A stretch of 18,372 nt of DNA from Flavobacteriales bacterium UBA3364 (GCA_002360495.1 DEQO01000137.1:1-18372); one strand, 5' to 3'; counted from the stretch's first letter, positions 1 through 6,370 are shown. The notes: generated by a model from the sequence alone, not told the origin. Made by a program: numbers and translations.

Positions 1-1002
1 TACACGGGTGGCACCATCGGCATGCTGGCCGATCCACTTACCGGTGAACTACGCTCCATGGACCTCGCGCACCTGGAGGACCAGGTCCCGGAACTCGATC
101 GTATCGGCGTTCGACTGGAGGCGGTTTCCTTCGAAAAGCCCATGGACAGCAGTGACATGCGCCCTGCTGATTGGATCCGTATCGCCTCGCTCATCGGGAA
201 GTACTACGATAAGTTCGATGGTTTCGTGGTGCTCCATGGCAGCGATACGATGGCCTACACGGCCAGCGCGCTGAGCTTCCTGTTGGAAGGTCTGTCCAAA
301 CCGGTGGTCCTCACCGGTTCTCAACTGCCCATTGGCGTGATCCGGACCGACGCGAAGGAGAACCTGCTCACTGCCATCGAGCTGGCGGCTGCGCGAGATG
401 CGGAAGGTCTACCGGTTGTTCCTGAAGTGGCGATCTATTTCGAATACCGCCTCCTGCGTGGCAACCGAACGGTGAAGGTCGACGCGGAGCGCTTCGAAGC
501 CTTCCGCTCACCGAACTGGCCTGCGTTGGCAGAGGCCGGTGTACACATCCGTTATGACCAAGGCGCGATCCTGCCACTTCGACCAGGCCCTTTGAAGGTC
601 CATACCAAGATGGACGATCGGATCGCCGTGATCCGCCTCTATCCAGGCATCCAGGCGGCATGGGTGCGCCACGCGCTGTCCATGCCCGATCTGCGGGCTG
701 CCGTTCTTACCACGTTCGGTAGCGGCAATGGCCCCACGGATGTGGAATTCGTCGCTTCCTTGCGTGAGGCCCGAGACCGGGGTATCGAGCTCCTGAATGT
801 GACGCAGTGCATCGGAGGCCGAGTGCAGCAGGGGCGCTACGTGACCAGCGCTGCTTTCCGCGATATGGGCGTGGTTCCCTGCGCGGATATGACGGTGGAG
901 GCTGCCGTGACCAAAGCCATGTTCCTGCTGGGCTGCGAGCCAGGTAGCGCTTGGGTGGACCGCATGGTCGTACCTCTTGCTGGAGAATTCACCGCTGCCT
1001 GA
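1..1002 (+). CDS. ansA: Type I L-asparaginase, 5' end missing
   Basis: Hydrolyses L-asparagine to aspartate and ammonia; the lack of a visible signal and the type I character suggest the cytoplasm. The reading frame is open from base 1, where it encodes YTGGTIG, the N-terminal nucleophile-threonine motif of the family, so only a few residues and the start codon are missing. The second catalytic motif is HGSDTM (codons at about 235-252), followed by a TGSQLPIG segment at 316-339. The usual form of the second motif is HGTDTM, so serine stands where threonine is common; this is conservative. The 333 visible codons match the roughly 340 residues of the type I family. The stop is TGA at 1000-1002, and the tRNA promoter begins 12 bases later. 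The family call is strong; type I rather than type II rests on the MAYTASALSF segment and the length. Confidence 0.93.
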   Translation, partial: YTGGTIGMLADPLTGELRSMDLAHLEDQVPELDRIGVRLEAVSFEKPMDSSDMRPADWIRIASLIGKYYDKFDGFVVLHGSDTMAYTASALSFLLEGLSKPVVLTGSQLPIGVIRTDAKENLLTAIELAAARDAEGLPVVPEVAIYFEYRLLRGNRTVKVDAERFEAFRSPNWPALAEAGVHIRYDQGAILPLRPGPLKVHTKMDDRIAVIRLYPGIQAAWVRHALSMPDLRAAVLTTFGSGNGPTDVEFVASLREARDRGIELLNVTQCIGGRVQQGRYVTSAAFRDMGVVPCADMTVEAAVTKAMFLLGCEPGSAWVDRMVVPLAGEFTAA

Positions 1003-1013
1003 ACCTCTATTCG

Positions 1014-1021
1014 TACTTTCG
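1014..1021 (+). promoter_or_regulatory. -7 promoter element of tRNA-Ser
   Basis: TACTTTCG, close to the Bacteroidota -7 consensus TAnnTTTG, ends 10 bases before the first base of the tRNA. This fits a transcript starting a few bases upstream of the mature 5' end. No clear TTG box is seen at the usual -33 distance. Confidence 0.65.
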
Positions 1022-1031
1022 CCGCCCATCT

Positions 1032-1118
1032 GGAGAGATGGCCGAGTGGTTGAAGGCGCACGCCTGGAAAGTGTGTTTACCCGAAAGGGTAACGGGGGTT
1101 CGAATCCCTCTCTCTCCG
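1032..1118 (+). tRNA. tRNA-Ser, anticodon GGA
   Basis: An 87-base class II tRNA. The acceptor stem pairs GGAGAGA (1032-1038) with TCTCTCC (1111-1117), with G1118 as discriminator. The D-arm region contains GCCGAGTGGTTGAAGGC. The anticodon loop CTGGAAA, closed by CACGC/GTGTG, gives anticodon GGA, reading UCC and UCU. The long variable arm folds as TACCC-GAAA-GGGTA, as expected for serine. The T arm is GGGGG-TTCGAAT-CCCTC. CCA is not encoded; GCC follows the acceptor stem. The last 16 bases of the gene are copied again at 1260-1275. Confidence 0.97.
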
Positions 1119-1259
1119 CCGAACAGCCCCGCGTGAGCGGGGCTTGTTTTCATGGCAGCGGGCGGGCTTGCTCGCCAAAGCGGACATGAACAACAAGCCT
1201 CTCCGCGAAGCGGAACCGGGCTGTTCGAAGCCCCCCCTCTGGGAACGCCGGTCTACGGC
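1103..1259 (+). repeat. Tandem repeat unit A, starting inside the tRNA-Ser gene
   Basis: First copy of a ~157-base unit repeated directly at 1260. It starts in the T loop of tRNA-Ser, so it carries the tRNA 3' end, the terminator hairpin, and about 110 bases rich in inverted repeats. The two copies differ at only a few places: one inserted base and one change in the TTGTTTTC/TTGTTGTTC segment, a G/T change in GCGAAGCGG, one C in a C run, and divergence in the last ~10 bases. No convincing gene lies in this stretch; frames that stay open across it show no recognisable protein. Confidence 0.92.
1125..1150 (+). terminator. Rho-independent-type terminator of tRNA-Ser
   Basis: A perfect 8-bp stem, AGCCCCGC (1125-1132) with GCGGGGCT (1137-1144), closed by a GTGA loop and followed by TGTTTT. 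It starts 6 bases after the tRNA discriminator, the right place to end the tRNA transcript. Confidence 0.8.
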
Positions 1260-1276
1260 AATCCCTCTCTCTCCGC

Positions 1277-1385
1277 CGAACAGCCCCGCGTGAGCGGGGC
1301 TTGTTGTTCATGGCAGCGGGCGGGCTTGCTCGCCAAAGCGGACATGAACAACAAGCCTCTCCGCGAATCGGAACCGGGCTGTTCG
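1277..1385. repeat. Nested inverted repeats within unit B
   Basis: Outer arms CGAACAGCCC (1277-1286) and GGGCTGTTCG (1376-1385) are perfect 10-bp complements. Inside them lie the 8-bp terminator-like hairpin (1282-1301) and inner 15-bp arms GGCTTGTTGTTCATG (1298-1312) and CATGAACAACAAGCC (1343-1357). Between the inner arms GGCGGG-CTTG-CTCGCC can fold as a small hairpin. Some arms share bases, so not all stems can form at once. Unit A has the same layout, but its inner left arm (1141-1154) is imperfect against 1185-1199. Confidence 0.85.
1282..1306 (+). terminator. Second copy of the tRNA terminator hairpin
   Basis: AGCCCCGC (1282-1289), GTGA loop, GCGGGGCT (1294-1301), then TTGTT. It duplicates the hairpin at 1125-1144 but has a poorer T tract (TTGTTGTTC). 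It may act as a backup terminator. Confidence 0.5.
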
Positions 1386-1476
1386 AAGCCCCCCCCTCTG
1401 GGAACGCCGGTCCTACAACGATCCTACGCGTGGGCGAGCTTGCCCGATCCATCAAGAGCCCCACTCCCCACTTCCC

Positions 1477-1484
1477 TACCTTTG
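1477..1484 (+). promoter_or_regulatory. -7 promoter element of dusB
   Basis: TACCTTTG, an exact match to TAnnTTTG, lies 10 bases before the dusB ATG. Transcription would start at or only a few bases before the start codon, so the message should be leaderless or nearly so. Confidence 0.7.
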
Positions 1485-1494
1485 CGGCCGCAAA

Positions 1495-2487
1495 ATGGTA
1501 CGTATCGGCCCGCTGGAACTGGGGGATTTCCCCCTCTTGCTCGCTCCCATGGAGGACGTGAGCGACCCGCCGTTCCGGGTCTTGTGCAAGAAGCACGGTG
1601 CAGATCTGATGTTCACCGAGTTCATCAGCAGCGAAGGCCTCATCCGCAAGGCGGCCAAGGGGATGAAGAAACTGGACATCTTCCCGGAGGAACGTCCTGT
1701 GGGTATTCAGCTCTTTGGCGGCAGCGAGGACGCGATGGAGGAAGCGGCACGGATCGCCGAGGCGGCGAGGCCGGAACTCATCGACATCAACTACGGCTGT
1801 CCCGTGCACAAAGTGGTCAGCAAAGGGGCCGGGGCCTGCCTGCTGCAGGACGTGGACAAGATGGTGCGCCTGACGGAGAAAGTGGTGAAAGCCGTGAGGT
1901 TGCCGGTGACGGTGAAGACGCGCCTGGGTTGGAACGATGCCACCAAGAACATCATGGAAGTGGCCGAGCGCCTTCAGGATGTCGGCATACAGGCCTTGAG
2001 CATCCATGGTAGGACACGCGCACAACTCTACAAGGGCCCTGCGGATTGGACCATGATCGGTGAGGTGAAGAACAACCCGCGCATCACCATCCCCATCTTC
2101 GGGAATGGCGACATCGATTCACCGGAGAAAGCCGTGGAGTACAGGGACCGCTATGGCGTGGACGGGTTGATGATCGGTCGTGCCACCATCGGGCATCCGT
2201 TCATCTTCAACGAGATCAAACATTTCATGGCCACCGGCAAGCACCTTGCACCGCCAACGGTCGCCGATCGGGTGGAAGCAGCTCGCGAACACCTGCGCAG
2301 TTCGCTTGCCTGGAAAGGTGCCTGGGAAGGGGTGGTGGAAATGCGCCGCCATTATGGCAACTACTTGCGAGGCCTGCCGAATGTGAAGGATGTGCGCCTG
2401 CGCCTGTGTACCGAGAAGGACCCTGCCAATCTGGAGATGATCCTCGACGAGGTGCGGGAGAGCTACACCCTTGCCGCGGTGGCGTGA
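1495..2487 (+). CDS. dusB: tRNA-dihydrouridine synthase DusB
   Basis: Flavin-dependent enzyme that reduces specific uridines of tRNA to dihydrouridine. The 330-residue protein is a TIM-barrel Dus protein of normal length. Visible motifs are LLLAPMEDVSDPPFR near residues 14-28, the catalytic-cysteine motif NYGCPVHKV with Cys102, HGRTR at 171-175 and GNGDI at 203-207 (FMN/substrate region), and GRATIGHP at 228-235. The ATG at 1495 is chosen because it sits just after a promoter element and the family N-terminus follows at once. It lies downstream of a tRNA gene but has its own promoter. Its last 25 bases overlap the convergent permease gene. DusB is the best subfamily fit; the exact target uridine cannot be read from sequence alone. 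Confidence 0.96.
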   Translation: MVRIGPLELGDFPLLLAPMEDVSDPPFRVLCKKHGADLMFTEFISSEGLIRKAAKGMKKLDIFPEERPVGIQLFGGSEDAMEEAARIAEAARPELIDINYGCPVHKVVSKGAGACLLQDVDKMVRLTEKVVKAVRLPVTVKTRLGWNDATKNIMEVAERLQDVGIQALSIHGRTRAQLYKGPADWTMIGEVKNNPRITIPIFGNGDIDSPEKAVEYRDRYGVDGLMIGRATIGHPFIFNEIKHFMATGKHLAPPTVADRVEAAREHLRSSLAWKGAWEGVVEMRRHYGNYLRGLPNVKDVRLRLCTEKDPANLEMILDEVRESYTLAAVA

Positions 2488-3692
2488 AGGAACCGTCTGC
2501 TCAGCGTGCGTAAAGGCACCCACGCGGCGAAAAGGCCGATGCATAGCACGGCGACGCAGATCAGTACCAGATCCATCGGCAACACCTTGACCGGGTATGC
2601 TTCGACGACAGATCCGCTCAGTTGGACAAAGCCGAACCGTTGCTGCGCCCAACAAATGCCAAGACCCGACAACAATCCGATGCCCGTGCCCATGAGCACG
2701 ATCATCACGCCCTCACCGAATATGATGTTGCGCACGGTGCCGGACGTCGCGCCCATGCCCATGAGCGTGCGCATGTCCCGCCGTTTCTCGATCATCATCA
2801 TGGTAAGCGAGGCGATGATGTTGAACGCACCGATCAGGCCAATGAAGGAGAGCACGATGAAGGTGAAGAGCTTCTCGGACGCGTTCGTTCGGTACATCAA
2901 GGCGTTCTTCTGGTATCGTGTCTTCACATCGAACGCGGGACCCAGTGATGCGCGTAGATCACCTTCAACGCGGTCCATGTCCTTCGGGGAGAACAGACGC
3001 AATTCCAGGGCGGTGACGGCACTGTCGTAATGCAGGAGGTCGGCCGCGATGTCAAGGGGCACAACGGCATACTTCAGGTCGAACTCCATGTTCATGGTGA
3101 AGGCCCCACGTACGGCGATCGCCGTGGTCTCGAACGCACGTTGCTGGTACTTGCTCAGCTTGCGCCCACGGATCAGCGCGCTGATCTCCAAGGGTTGCAT
3201 CACGCCATCATCCAAGGGAACGCCCAGTTCCGACTTGAGGCCGATGCCGATGATGGCGGCCGGCCCCGAGAGACCTTCGAACGTCGGCTCACCGGTATAC
3301 ATGTACCGGTCCATCCGGCTCATGCGCAGGTATTGTGGCTCCACACCTTTCAGCGTGGCCACGGTCTGTTGGTCGCCAGCGCGCAACAACACGTTCTCTT
3401 CGATCACCCAACTCGCATCCTGCACGGCAGGCATGGCGATGATGCTCTCCAGGTCCAGTGCTTCACGCCCGAAGGTCTTGCCTTCCGCTGCCGTGATCGT
3501 GATATCCTGGTCGAACGGACTGTAGATCGCGTCCACCAGATCGGCGATGCCATTGAGGGTGCTCAGCACCACAACCATCGCCGCCGTCACCACCGTGATC
3601 ACCCCGATGCTGATGCCTGTGATGATGTTGATCGCATTCTGCGACCGCTTCGCGAAGAGATAGCGACGGGCGAAGAGGAGGGGGAGGTTCAT
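2463..3692 (-). CDS. LolC/LolE-type ABC transporter permease (FtsX family)
   Basis: Inner-membrane permease of the LolC/E-MacB-FtsX class, which with a separate ATPase usually moves lipoproteins or other envelope molecules. The 409 residues show the class layout: one N-terminal membrane helix at about 22-46 after the start MNLPLLFARRYLF, a periplasmic domain of about 220 residues, then three C-terminal helices (roughly 274-301, 323-349 and 368-390) and a basic end. No ATPase gene is in the window. The gene starts 21 bases after the toxin stop on the same strand, and no -7 element is seen in that gap, so it may be transcribed from the toxin-antitoxin promoter. A diverged copy of its first 37 codons lies at 4260-4370. 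Substrate and partners are unknown; the family call is firm. Confidence 0.9.
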   Translation of the reverse strand: MNLPLLFARRYLFAKRSQNAINIITGISIGVITVVTAAMVVVLSTLNGIADLVDAIYSPFDQDITITAAEGKTFGREALDLESIIAMPAVQDASWVIEENVLLRAGDQQTVATLKGVEPQYLRMSRMDRYMYTGEPTFEGLSGPAAIIGIGLKSELGVPLDDGVMQPLEISALIRGRKLSKYQQRAFETTAIAVRGAFTMNMEFDLKYAVVPLDIAADLLHYDSAVTALELRLFSPKDMDRVEGDLRASLGPAFDVKTRYQKNALMYRTNASEKLFTFIVLSFIGLIGAFNIIASLTMMMIEKRRDMRTLMGMGATSGTVRNIIFGEGVMIVLMGTGIGLLSGLGICWAQQRFGFVQLSGSVVEAYPVKVLPMDLVLICVAVLCIGLFAAWVPLRTLSRRFLHATAARV

Positions 3693-3713
3693 TGGGTTGA
3701 ATGATCGCCTCGT

Positions 3714-3911
3714 TCATTTGTAAGCGTCCCTTCGATCAGCAACGCGCTCCATGCGGATGACGCGGATCCCGTCATCGACGGAATAGATAACGCGGTACGC
3801 TCCTACACGAATACGCCAAAGACCCTTATCTGCGATCCGAAGTGCGATGGCCACTGGAAGCCTGCGTACTTCGCGTGCTGCACTGCGCGACCGCTCCAGC
3901 CGGTAGCTCAC
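3714..3911 (-). CDS. RelE/ParE-family toxin, probably internally deleted
   Basis: A 65-residue protein matching both ends of RelE/ParE-type toxins: MSYRLERSRSAAREVRRLP at the N-terminus and LWRIRVGAYRVIY plus RVADRRDAYK at the C-terminus. Family members are usually 80-90 residues; between these blocks a helix and hairpin of about 20 residues are normally present, but here RIADKG runs straight into LWRIRVG (residues 25-36). I infer an in-frame internal deletion. The start is GTG at 3911, overlapping the antitoxin stop as GTGA, the usual coupling in such operons. RelE toxins cleave mRNA in the ribosome while ParE toxins attack gyrase; this sequence does not decide between them. Activity is doubtful because of the missing segment. 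Confidence 0.8.
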   Translation of the reverse strand: MSYRLERSRSAAREVRRLPVAIALRIADKGLWRIRVGAYRVIYSVDDGIRVIRMERVADRRDAYK

Positions 3912-4120
3912 TTGCGAGCCGAGCGTTTCTTGAGCGACCGGACCAGGGCCGCATGGCTGATGGCAGGCTCGGAGCGGCGACTCTCGGCGATCAAAACATC
4001 CAGGTAGTCTTCGACCGCCTCGGGTTCTTTCACCAGTGTGGCGATGTCGATCCGCACATAACGGCGATCCGCGGTCTCATCCGTCAGCAGTTTCACGCCT
4101 TTGAGTTTGTGCTTGCTCAT
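3908..4120 (-). CDS. Antitoxin partner of the RelE/ParE-like toxin
   Basis: A 70-residue charged protein, lysine-rich at its start and ending LVRSLKKRSARK. Antitoxin identity rests mainly on context: it sits immediately upstream of a RelE/ParE-like toxin, overlaps it by four bases (GTGA), is transcribed first, and has the typical size. The C-terminal half (about residues 35-70, with EPAISHAALVRSL) resembles the toxin-binding tails of antitoxins that pair with RelE-type toxins. No DNA-binding fold can be assigned with confidence, so the antitoxin family is left open. Its own promoter element lies 7 bases upstream of the ATG. If it is like other type II antitoxins it would bind the toxin and repress this promoter; that part is inference. 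Confidence 0.72.
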   Translation of the reverse strand: MSKHKLKGVKLLTDETADRRYVRIDIATLVKEPEAVEDYLDVLIAESRRSEPAISHAALVRSLKKRSARK

Positions 4121-4127
4121 GGTATGT

Positions 4128-4135
4128 CAAAGATA
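4128..4135 (-). promoter_or_regulatory. -7 promoter element of the toxin-antitoxin operon
   Basis: On the minus strand this reads TATCTTTG, an exact TAnnTTTG match, 7 bases before the antitoxin ATG. It is the only such element seen upstream of antitoxin, toxin and permease, so it may drive all three. Confidence 0.65.
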
Positions 4136-4250
4136 GATACCTGTCCAGACCGCTGTTCTTCCTTTGAAGACTTGTGGATCTCAGATGGACGATCCGAGTG
4201 AGAAGCACTGCCGCGGGCCAGTTGTGATCAGCGGGAGGGAATACCGGTGT

Positions 4251-4370
4251 TCAGGTCAACGCCGTGACCACCGCGATCCTCCCGGTGCTGATGTCCGTGA
4301 TGATGTTGATGGCGTTGGTGCTCCGTTTCGGGAAGAGGTAGCGGCGGGCGAAGAGGAGGGGGAGATCCAT
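4251..4370 (-). pseudogene. 5' fragment of a LolC/E-type permease gene
   Basis: On the minus strand an ATG at 4370 opens a 39-codon frame starting MDLPLLFARRYLFPKRS and ending at TGA 4253-4251. Its first 37 codons align without gaps to the start of the permease at 3692; by hand count 90 of 111 bases match (4260-4370 against 3582-3692). About half of the codon changes are synonymous. The rest include Gly to Asp and Val to Arg inside what should be the first membrane helix. Similarity stops sharply at 4260 and at the start codon. I read it as the remnant of a second permease gene or of a partial duplication. The rest of the gene-free stretch 4136-4489 shows nothing else I recognise apart from a weak promoter near 4474. 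Confidence 0.82.
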
Positions 4371-4473
4371 GCCTTCATCGACAGGCACGAAGTATTGGTT
4401 TCCAAGGATCGGTTGGTCCTAGCGTCCATCCGTTCACAGCTCTGTTGAGTATCAACCATTTCGAGCTCCTGAC

Positions 4474-4481
4474 TATTTTGG
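4474..4481 (+). promoter_or_regulatory. Weak -7-like element before the beta-barrel gene
   Basis: TATTTTGG differs from TAnnTTTG at one fixed position. It ends 8 bases before the ATG at 4490, the same spacing as the clearer elements in this window, and so favours that start codon. Confidence 0.35.
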
Positions 4482-4489
4482 ACTGGTCC

Positions 4490-5191
4490 ATGAGCGACGA
4501 ACCAAGGATCGATATGATACGCGCGAAGTGGCGTATGCCAGCGGTAGCGCTCTTTGTATGGGCCTTTTTCACTGTGACCGCACAGGATCGTAGTGGCTTC
4601 ACCAATGTCACCTCGGTCGCTCTTGGCTCCGCGATCGGCCAGTATACGTTCACTGCACCGGGTTACTTCGGAGCGAATTCGGCCCAGAACGAGGATGATT
4701 ACAAACGGGTGGAAACGGTGTTCGGTTGGTGGGTGAAGGATGGGACGGTCACACTTGGCTTGGGCATTGGATGGGAGCAGTATGCGGCTTCGGAACTTGG
4801 TGCATCACCTGTTTCATCCGGAACCTATGCCCAACTGCCCTTGTTCTTCGACCTACGGATCCATGCCACAAGGGGCAAGACCACCCCGTTCCTCTTGCTA
4901 CAGGCAGGCCATTCGTTCGGTATTCAGCCATTCGATGTACCGCGCACCTCGGTTACCAGTACGACGACCTTGCTAGCACAGCCCGTTCCGCTCAATGGCG
5001 GGGAGTTCGCGGGCGGCCTTGGGCTTTTGTCGCAGCTCTCGGATCAAGTCGGTTTCCAGTTCTCCTTCGCGTACGACCATCAAGTGCTCAACTGTGAATT
5101 GCAATTGGAGGATGCGAGGTCAGGGTACATCGAGCAGCATTACGGGGTGCGGTTCAATGCGTTGCGGATCAGCGCAGGACTGGTCTTCTGA
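4490..5191 (+). CDS. Probable outer-membrane beta-barrel protein, function unknown
   Basis: I do not recognise a named family. The 233-residue product has a basic stretch (RAKWRM) followed by a hydrophobic helix and a likely signal-peptidase site near TVTAQ at residues 28-32, so it should be exported. The rest is rich in glycine and alternating aromatic/hydrophobic residues, with strand-like segments such as TLGLGIGWEQYA, and ends RISAGLVF. A C-terminal phenylalanine after a final strand is typical of outer-membrane barrels. The start is uncertain: ATG 4490 fits the upstream promoter spacing, while ATG 4514 or 4535 would give a more standard signal peptide. It stands alone on the plus strand and ends 14 bases before the convergent methyltransferase gene. 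Confidence 0.6.
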   Translation: MSDEPRIDMIRAKWRMPAVALFVWAFFTVTAQDRSGFTNVTSVALGSAIGQYTFTAPGYFGANSAQNEDDYKRVETVFGWWVKDGTVTLGLGIGWEQYAASELGASPVSSGTYAQLPLFFDLRIHATRGKTTPFLLLQAGHSFGIQPFDVPRTSVTSTTTLLAQPVPLNGGEFAGGLGLLSQLSDQVGFQFSFAYDHQVLNCELQLEDARSGYIEQHYGVRFNALRISAGLVF

Positions 5192-5205
5192 TCTCCAGGG
5201 CCACG

Positions 5206-6015
5206 TCACTTCCAGGCTTTCACGATCAAGCCCGTCCCGGTAGCATGCTCCATGCGCACATCGGCCATATTCAGCACAAAGGCGATAGGGTAGGCGATCA
5301 CGTAGTAGAACGGCAGCACGATGAAGAACAACTTGCTGGCTTGTAACATGAGCAAGGGCCACTTCATGCTGAGCTTCCAGCTGATCTTACCAGGTACGCC
5401 ATAGCTATACCGGGCCTCCACTTTGCTGAAACCGTTGCGCAGGCACTTTGCACGAATGTCGTCGATGTTGTAGCCGTCGCGCACATGCTCTTCGATGAAA
5501 GAACCTTCACCCTCCTCGTGGACATCGCTACCCCCTTGATCGCTGGGCGTGCTGATGATGAGCATGCCGCCGTTCTTCAACGATGTGCTGTAGCAGCGCA
5601 ATGCAGCCTCGTCCTCCAGGATATGCTCCATCACATCCACGCAGACGACGAGTTCGAACGCACCCGGCTTGGTGAACTTGGTGACATCGCCGACTTCGAA
5701 TTCCACCTGCGGCCTTTCGATCCTCCGGAAGAACGCGTTGCAATCAGCCACCTGTTCGTCCTTGACATCAATGGCCGAGATGGTCCACTTCGAGGATAGG
5801 CCGCTGAGCCAGTAGCTGTACTGTCCGAAGCCCGCGCCGGCATCATAGATGGAAAGCGAACGGTCCTTCCTGTCGCGGCTCCAAGCACGCAACTCGCGCT
5901 GGATGTGCCAGGCGCGCAGGAGCAGCAGGTCGAGCAGTTCGTAGAACAGCTTCCGCAGCAAAGGCGTGCTGTTGAAGACAACGCCCAAGCGGCGTTTCAC
6001 TGGATCGTACTGCAT
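5206..6015 (-). CDS. Class I SAM-dependent methyltransferase
   Basis: Methyl transfer from S-adenosylmethionine to an unknown substrate. The 269 residues show the Rossmann methyltransferase signature: motif I YDAGAGFGQYS at about 57-67, an acidic residue after the second strand (AIDVKDEQ, Asp83), a GDVTKF segment at 109-114, and DVMEHI at 127-132, as in the UbiG/Methyltransf_11 group. An unusual C-terminal tail (about 224-252) is strongly hydrophobic and could attach the enzyme to the membrane, pointing towards a lipid, quinone or polysaccharide-linked substrate; that is inference. It starts one base after the rbfA stop and is surely co-transcribed with rbfA. Confidence 0.85.
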   Translation of the reverse strand: MQYDPVKRRLGVVFNSTPLLRKLFYELLDLLLLRAWHIQRELRAWSRDRKDRSLSIYDAGAGFGQYSYWLSGLSSKWTISAIDVKDEQVADCNAFFRRIERPQVEFEVGDVTKFTKPGAFELVVCVDVMEHILEDEAALRCYSTSLKNGGMLIISTPSDQGGSDVHEEGEGSFIEEHVRDGYNIDDIRAKCLRNGFSKVEARYSYGVPGKISWKLSMKWPLLMLQASKLFFIVLPFYYVIAYPIAFVLNMADVRMEHATGTGLIVKAWK

Positions 6016-6016
6016 G

Positions 6017-6355
6017 CTATCCCTTCAGCAGTTTATCGATCGCCTCGGCACGGTCCAACGAATCGTCCACATAGAACAGGAGCTCCGGAACCACCCGCAT
6101 CTGCTTACCGATACGGCCGCCCAACTGTCCGCGCAAGCGATGCTGCTGGGCCTTGATCGATCCGATCACGGCTTTCTTGTCCTTCACCGGGAAAAGGCTC
6201 AGGAACACCTTCGCAACACCCAGGTCCGGGCTGACCCTTACAGCGGATACGGTAATGAGCCCACCTGGCAGGAAGTTGCGGCCTTCCAGTTGGAAGATCT
6301 CAGCCAGTTCACGCTGCATCAGGCTGTTCACCTTGTTCTGTCTGACACTGTCCAT
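6017..6355 (-). CDS. rbfA: Ribosome-binding factor A
   Basis: Small KH-domain protein that binds the 30S subunit and assists late maturation of 16S rRNA. The 112-residue length is normal. Family features are the N-terminal helix with RQNKVNSLMQRELAEIF, the strand segment LITVSAVRVSPDLGVAKVF with the characteristic V-x-x-SPDL pattern, and the C-terminal MRVVPELLFYVDDSLDRA, matching the conserved P-x-L-x-F-x-x-D-x-S signature. The ATG at 6355 follows a -7 element by 7 bases. It is the first gene of a two-gene unit with the methyltransferase and diverges from the ABC exporter. Confidence 0.95.
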   Translation of the reverse strand: MDSVRQNKVNSLMQRELAEIFQLEGRNFLPGGLITVSAVRVSPDLGVAKVFLSLFPVKDKKAVIGSIKAQQHRLRGQLGGRIGKQMRVVPELLFYVDDSLDRAEAIDKLLKG

Positions 6356-6362
6356 CTGTCCG

Positions 6363-6370
6363 CGAAGGTA
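6363..6370 (-). promoter_or_regulatory. -7 promoter element of rbfA
   Basis: The minus strand reads TACCTTCG, one base off TAnnTTTG, 7 bases before the rbfA ATG. The same octamer precedes trpS and the plsC-type gene. Confidence 0.62.

Larger units (their letters stand above)
1260..1415 (+). repeat. Tandem repeat unit B with a duplicated tRNA-Ser 3' end
   Basis: Second copy of the unit that begins at 1103, almost identical over its whole length. It starts with AATCCCTCTCTCTCCG, the last 16 bases of tRNA-Ser, without the rest of the tRNA, so it cannot encode a tRNA. The repeat ends near 1415. The following 61 bases up to the dusB promoter have no feature I recognise. Confidence 0.92.

Noticed and set aside
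1376..1391. A second tRNA remnant suggested by the GTTCGAA segment
   Set aside because: The stem GGGCT/AGCCC resembles a T arm, but no acceptor, D or anticodon arm surrounds it.
1103..1415. CRISPR array or integrated genetic element
   Set aside because: Only two long units, no short regularly spaced repeats, and no integrase or cas gene in the window.
1150..2025. Long open frames on both strands across the tandem repeat into dusB
   Set aside because: The translations simply repeat with the DNA repeat and then run out of frame through dusB. They show no start context or family similarity.
3030..3704. A 224-codon plus-strand frame opposite the permease
   Set aside because: Histidine- and arginine-rich shadow of the permease on the other strand.
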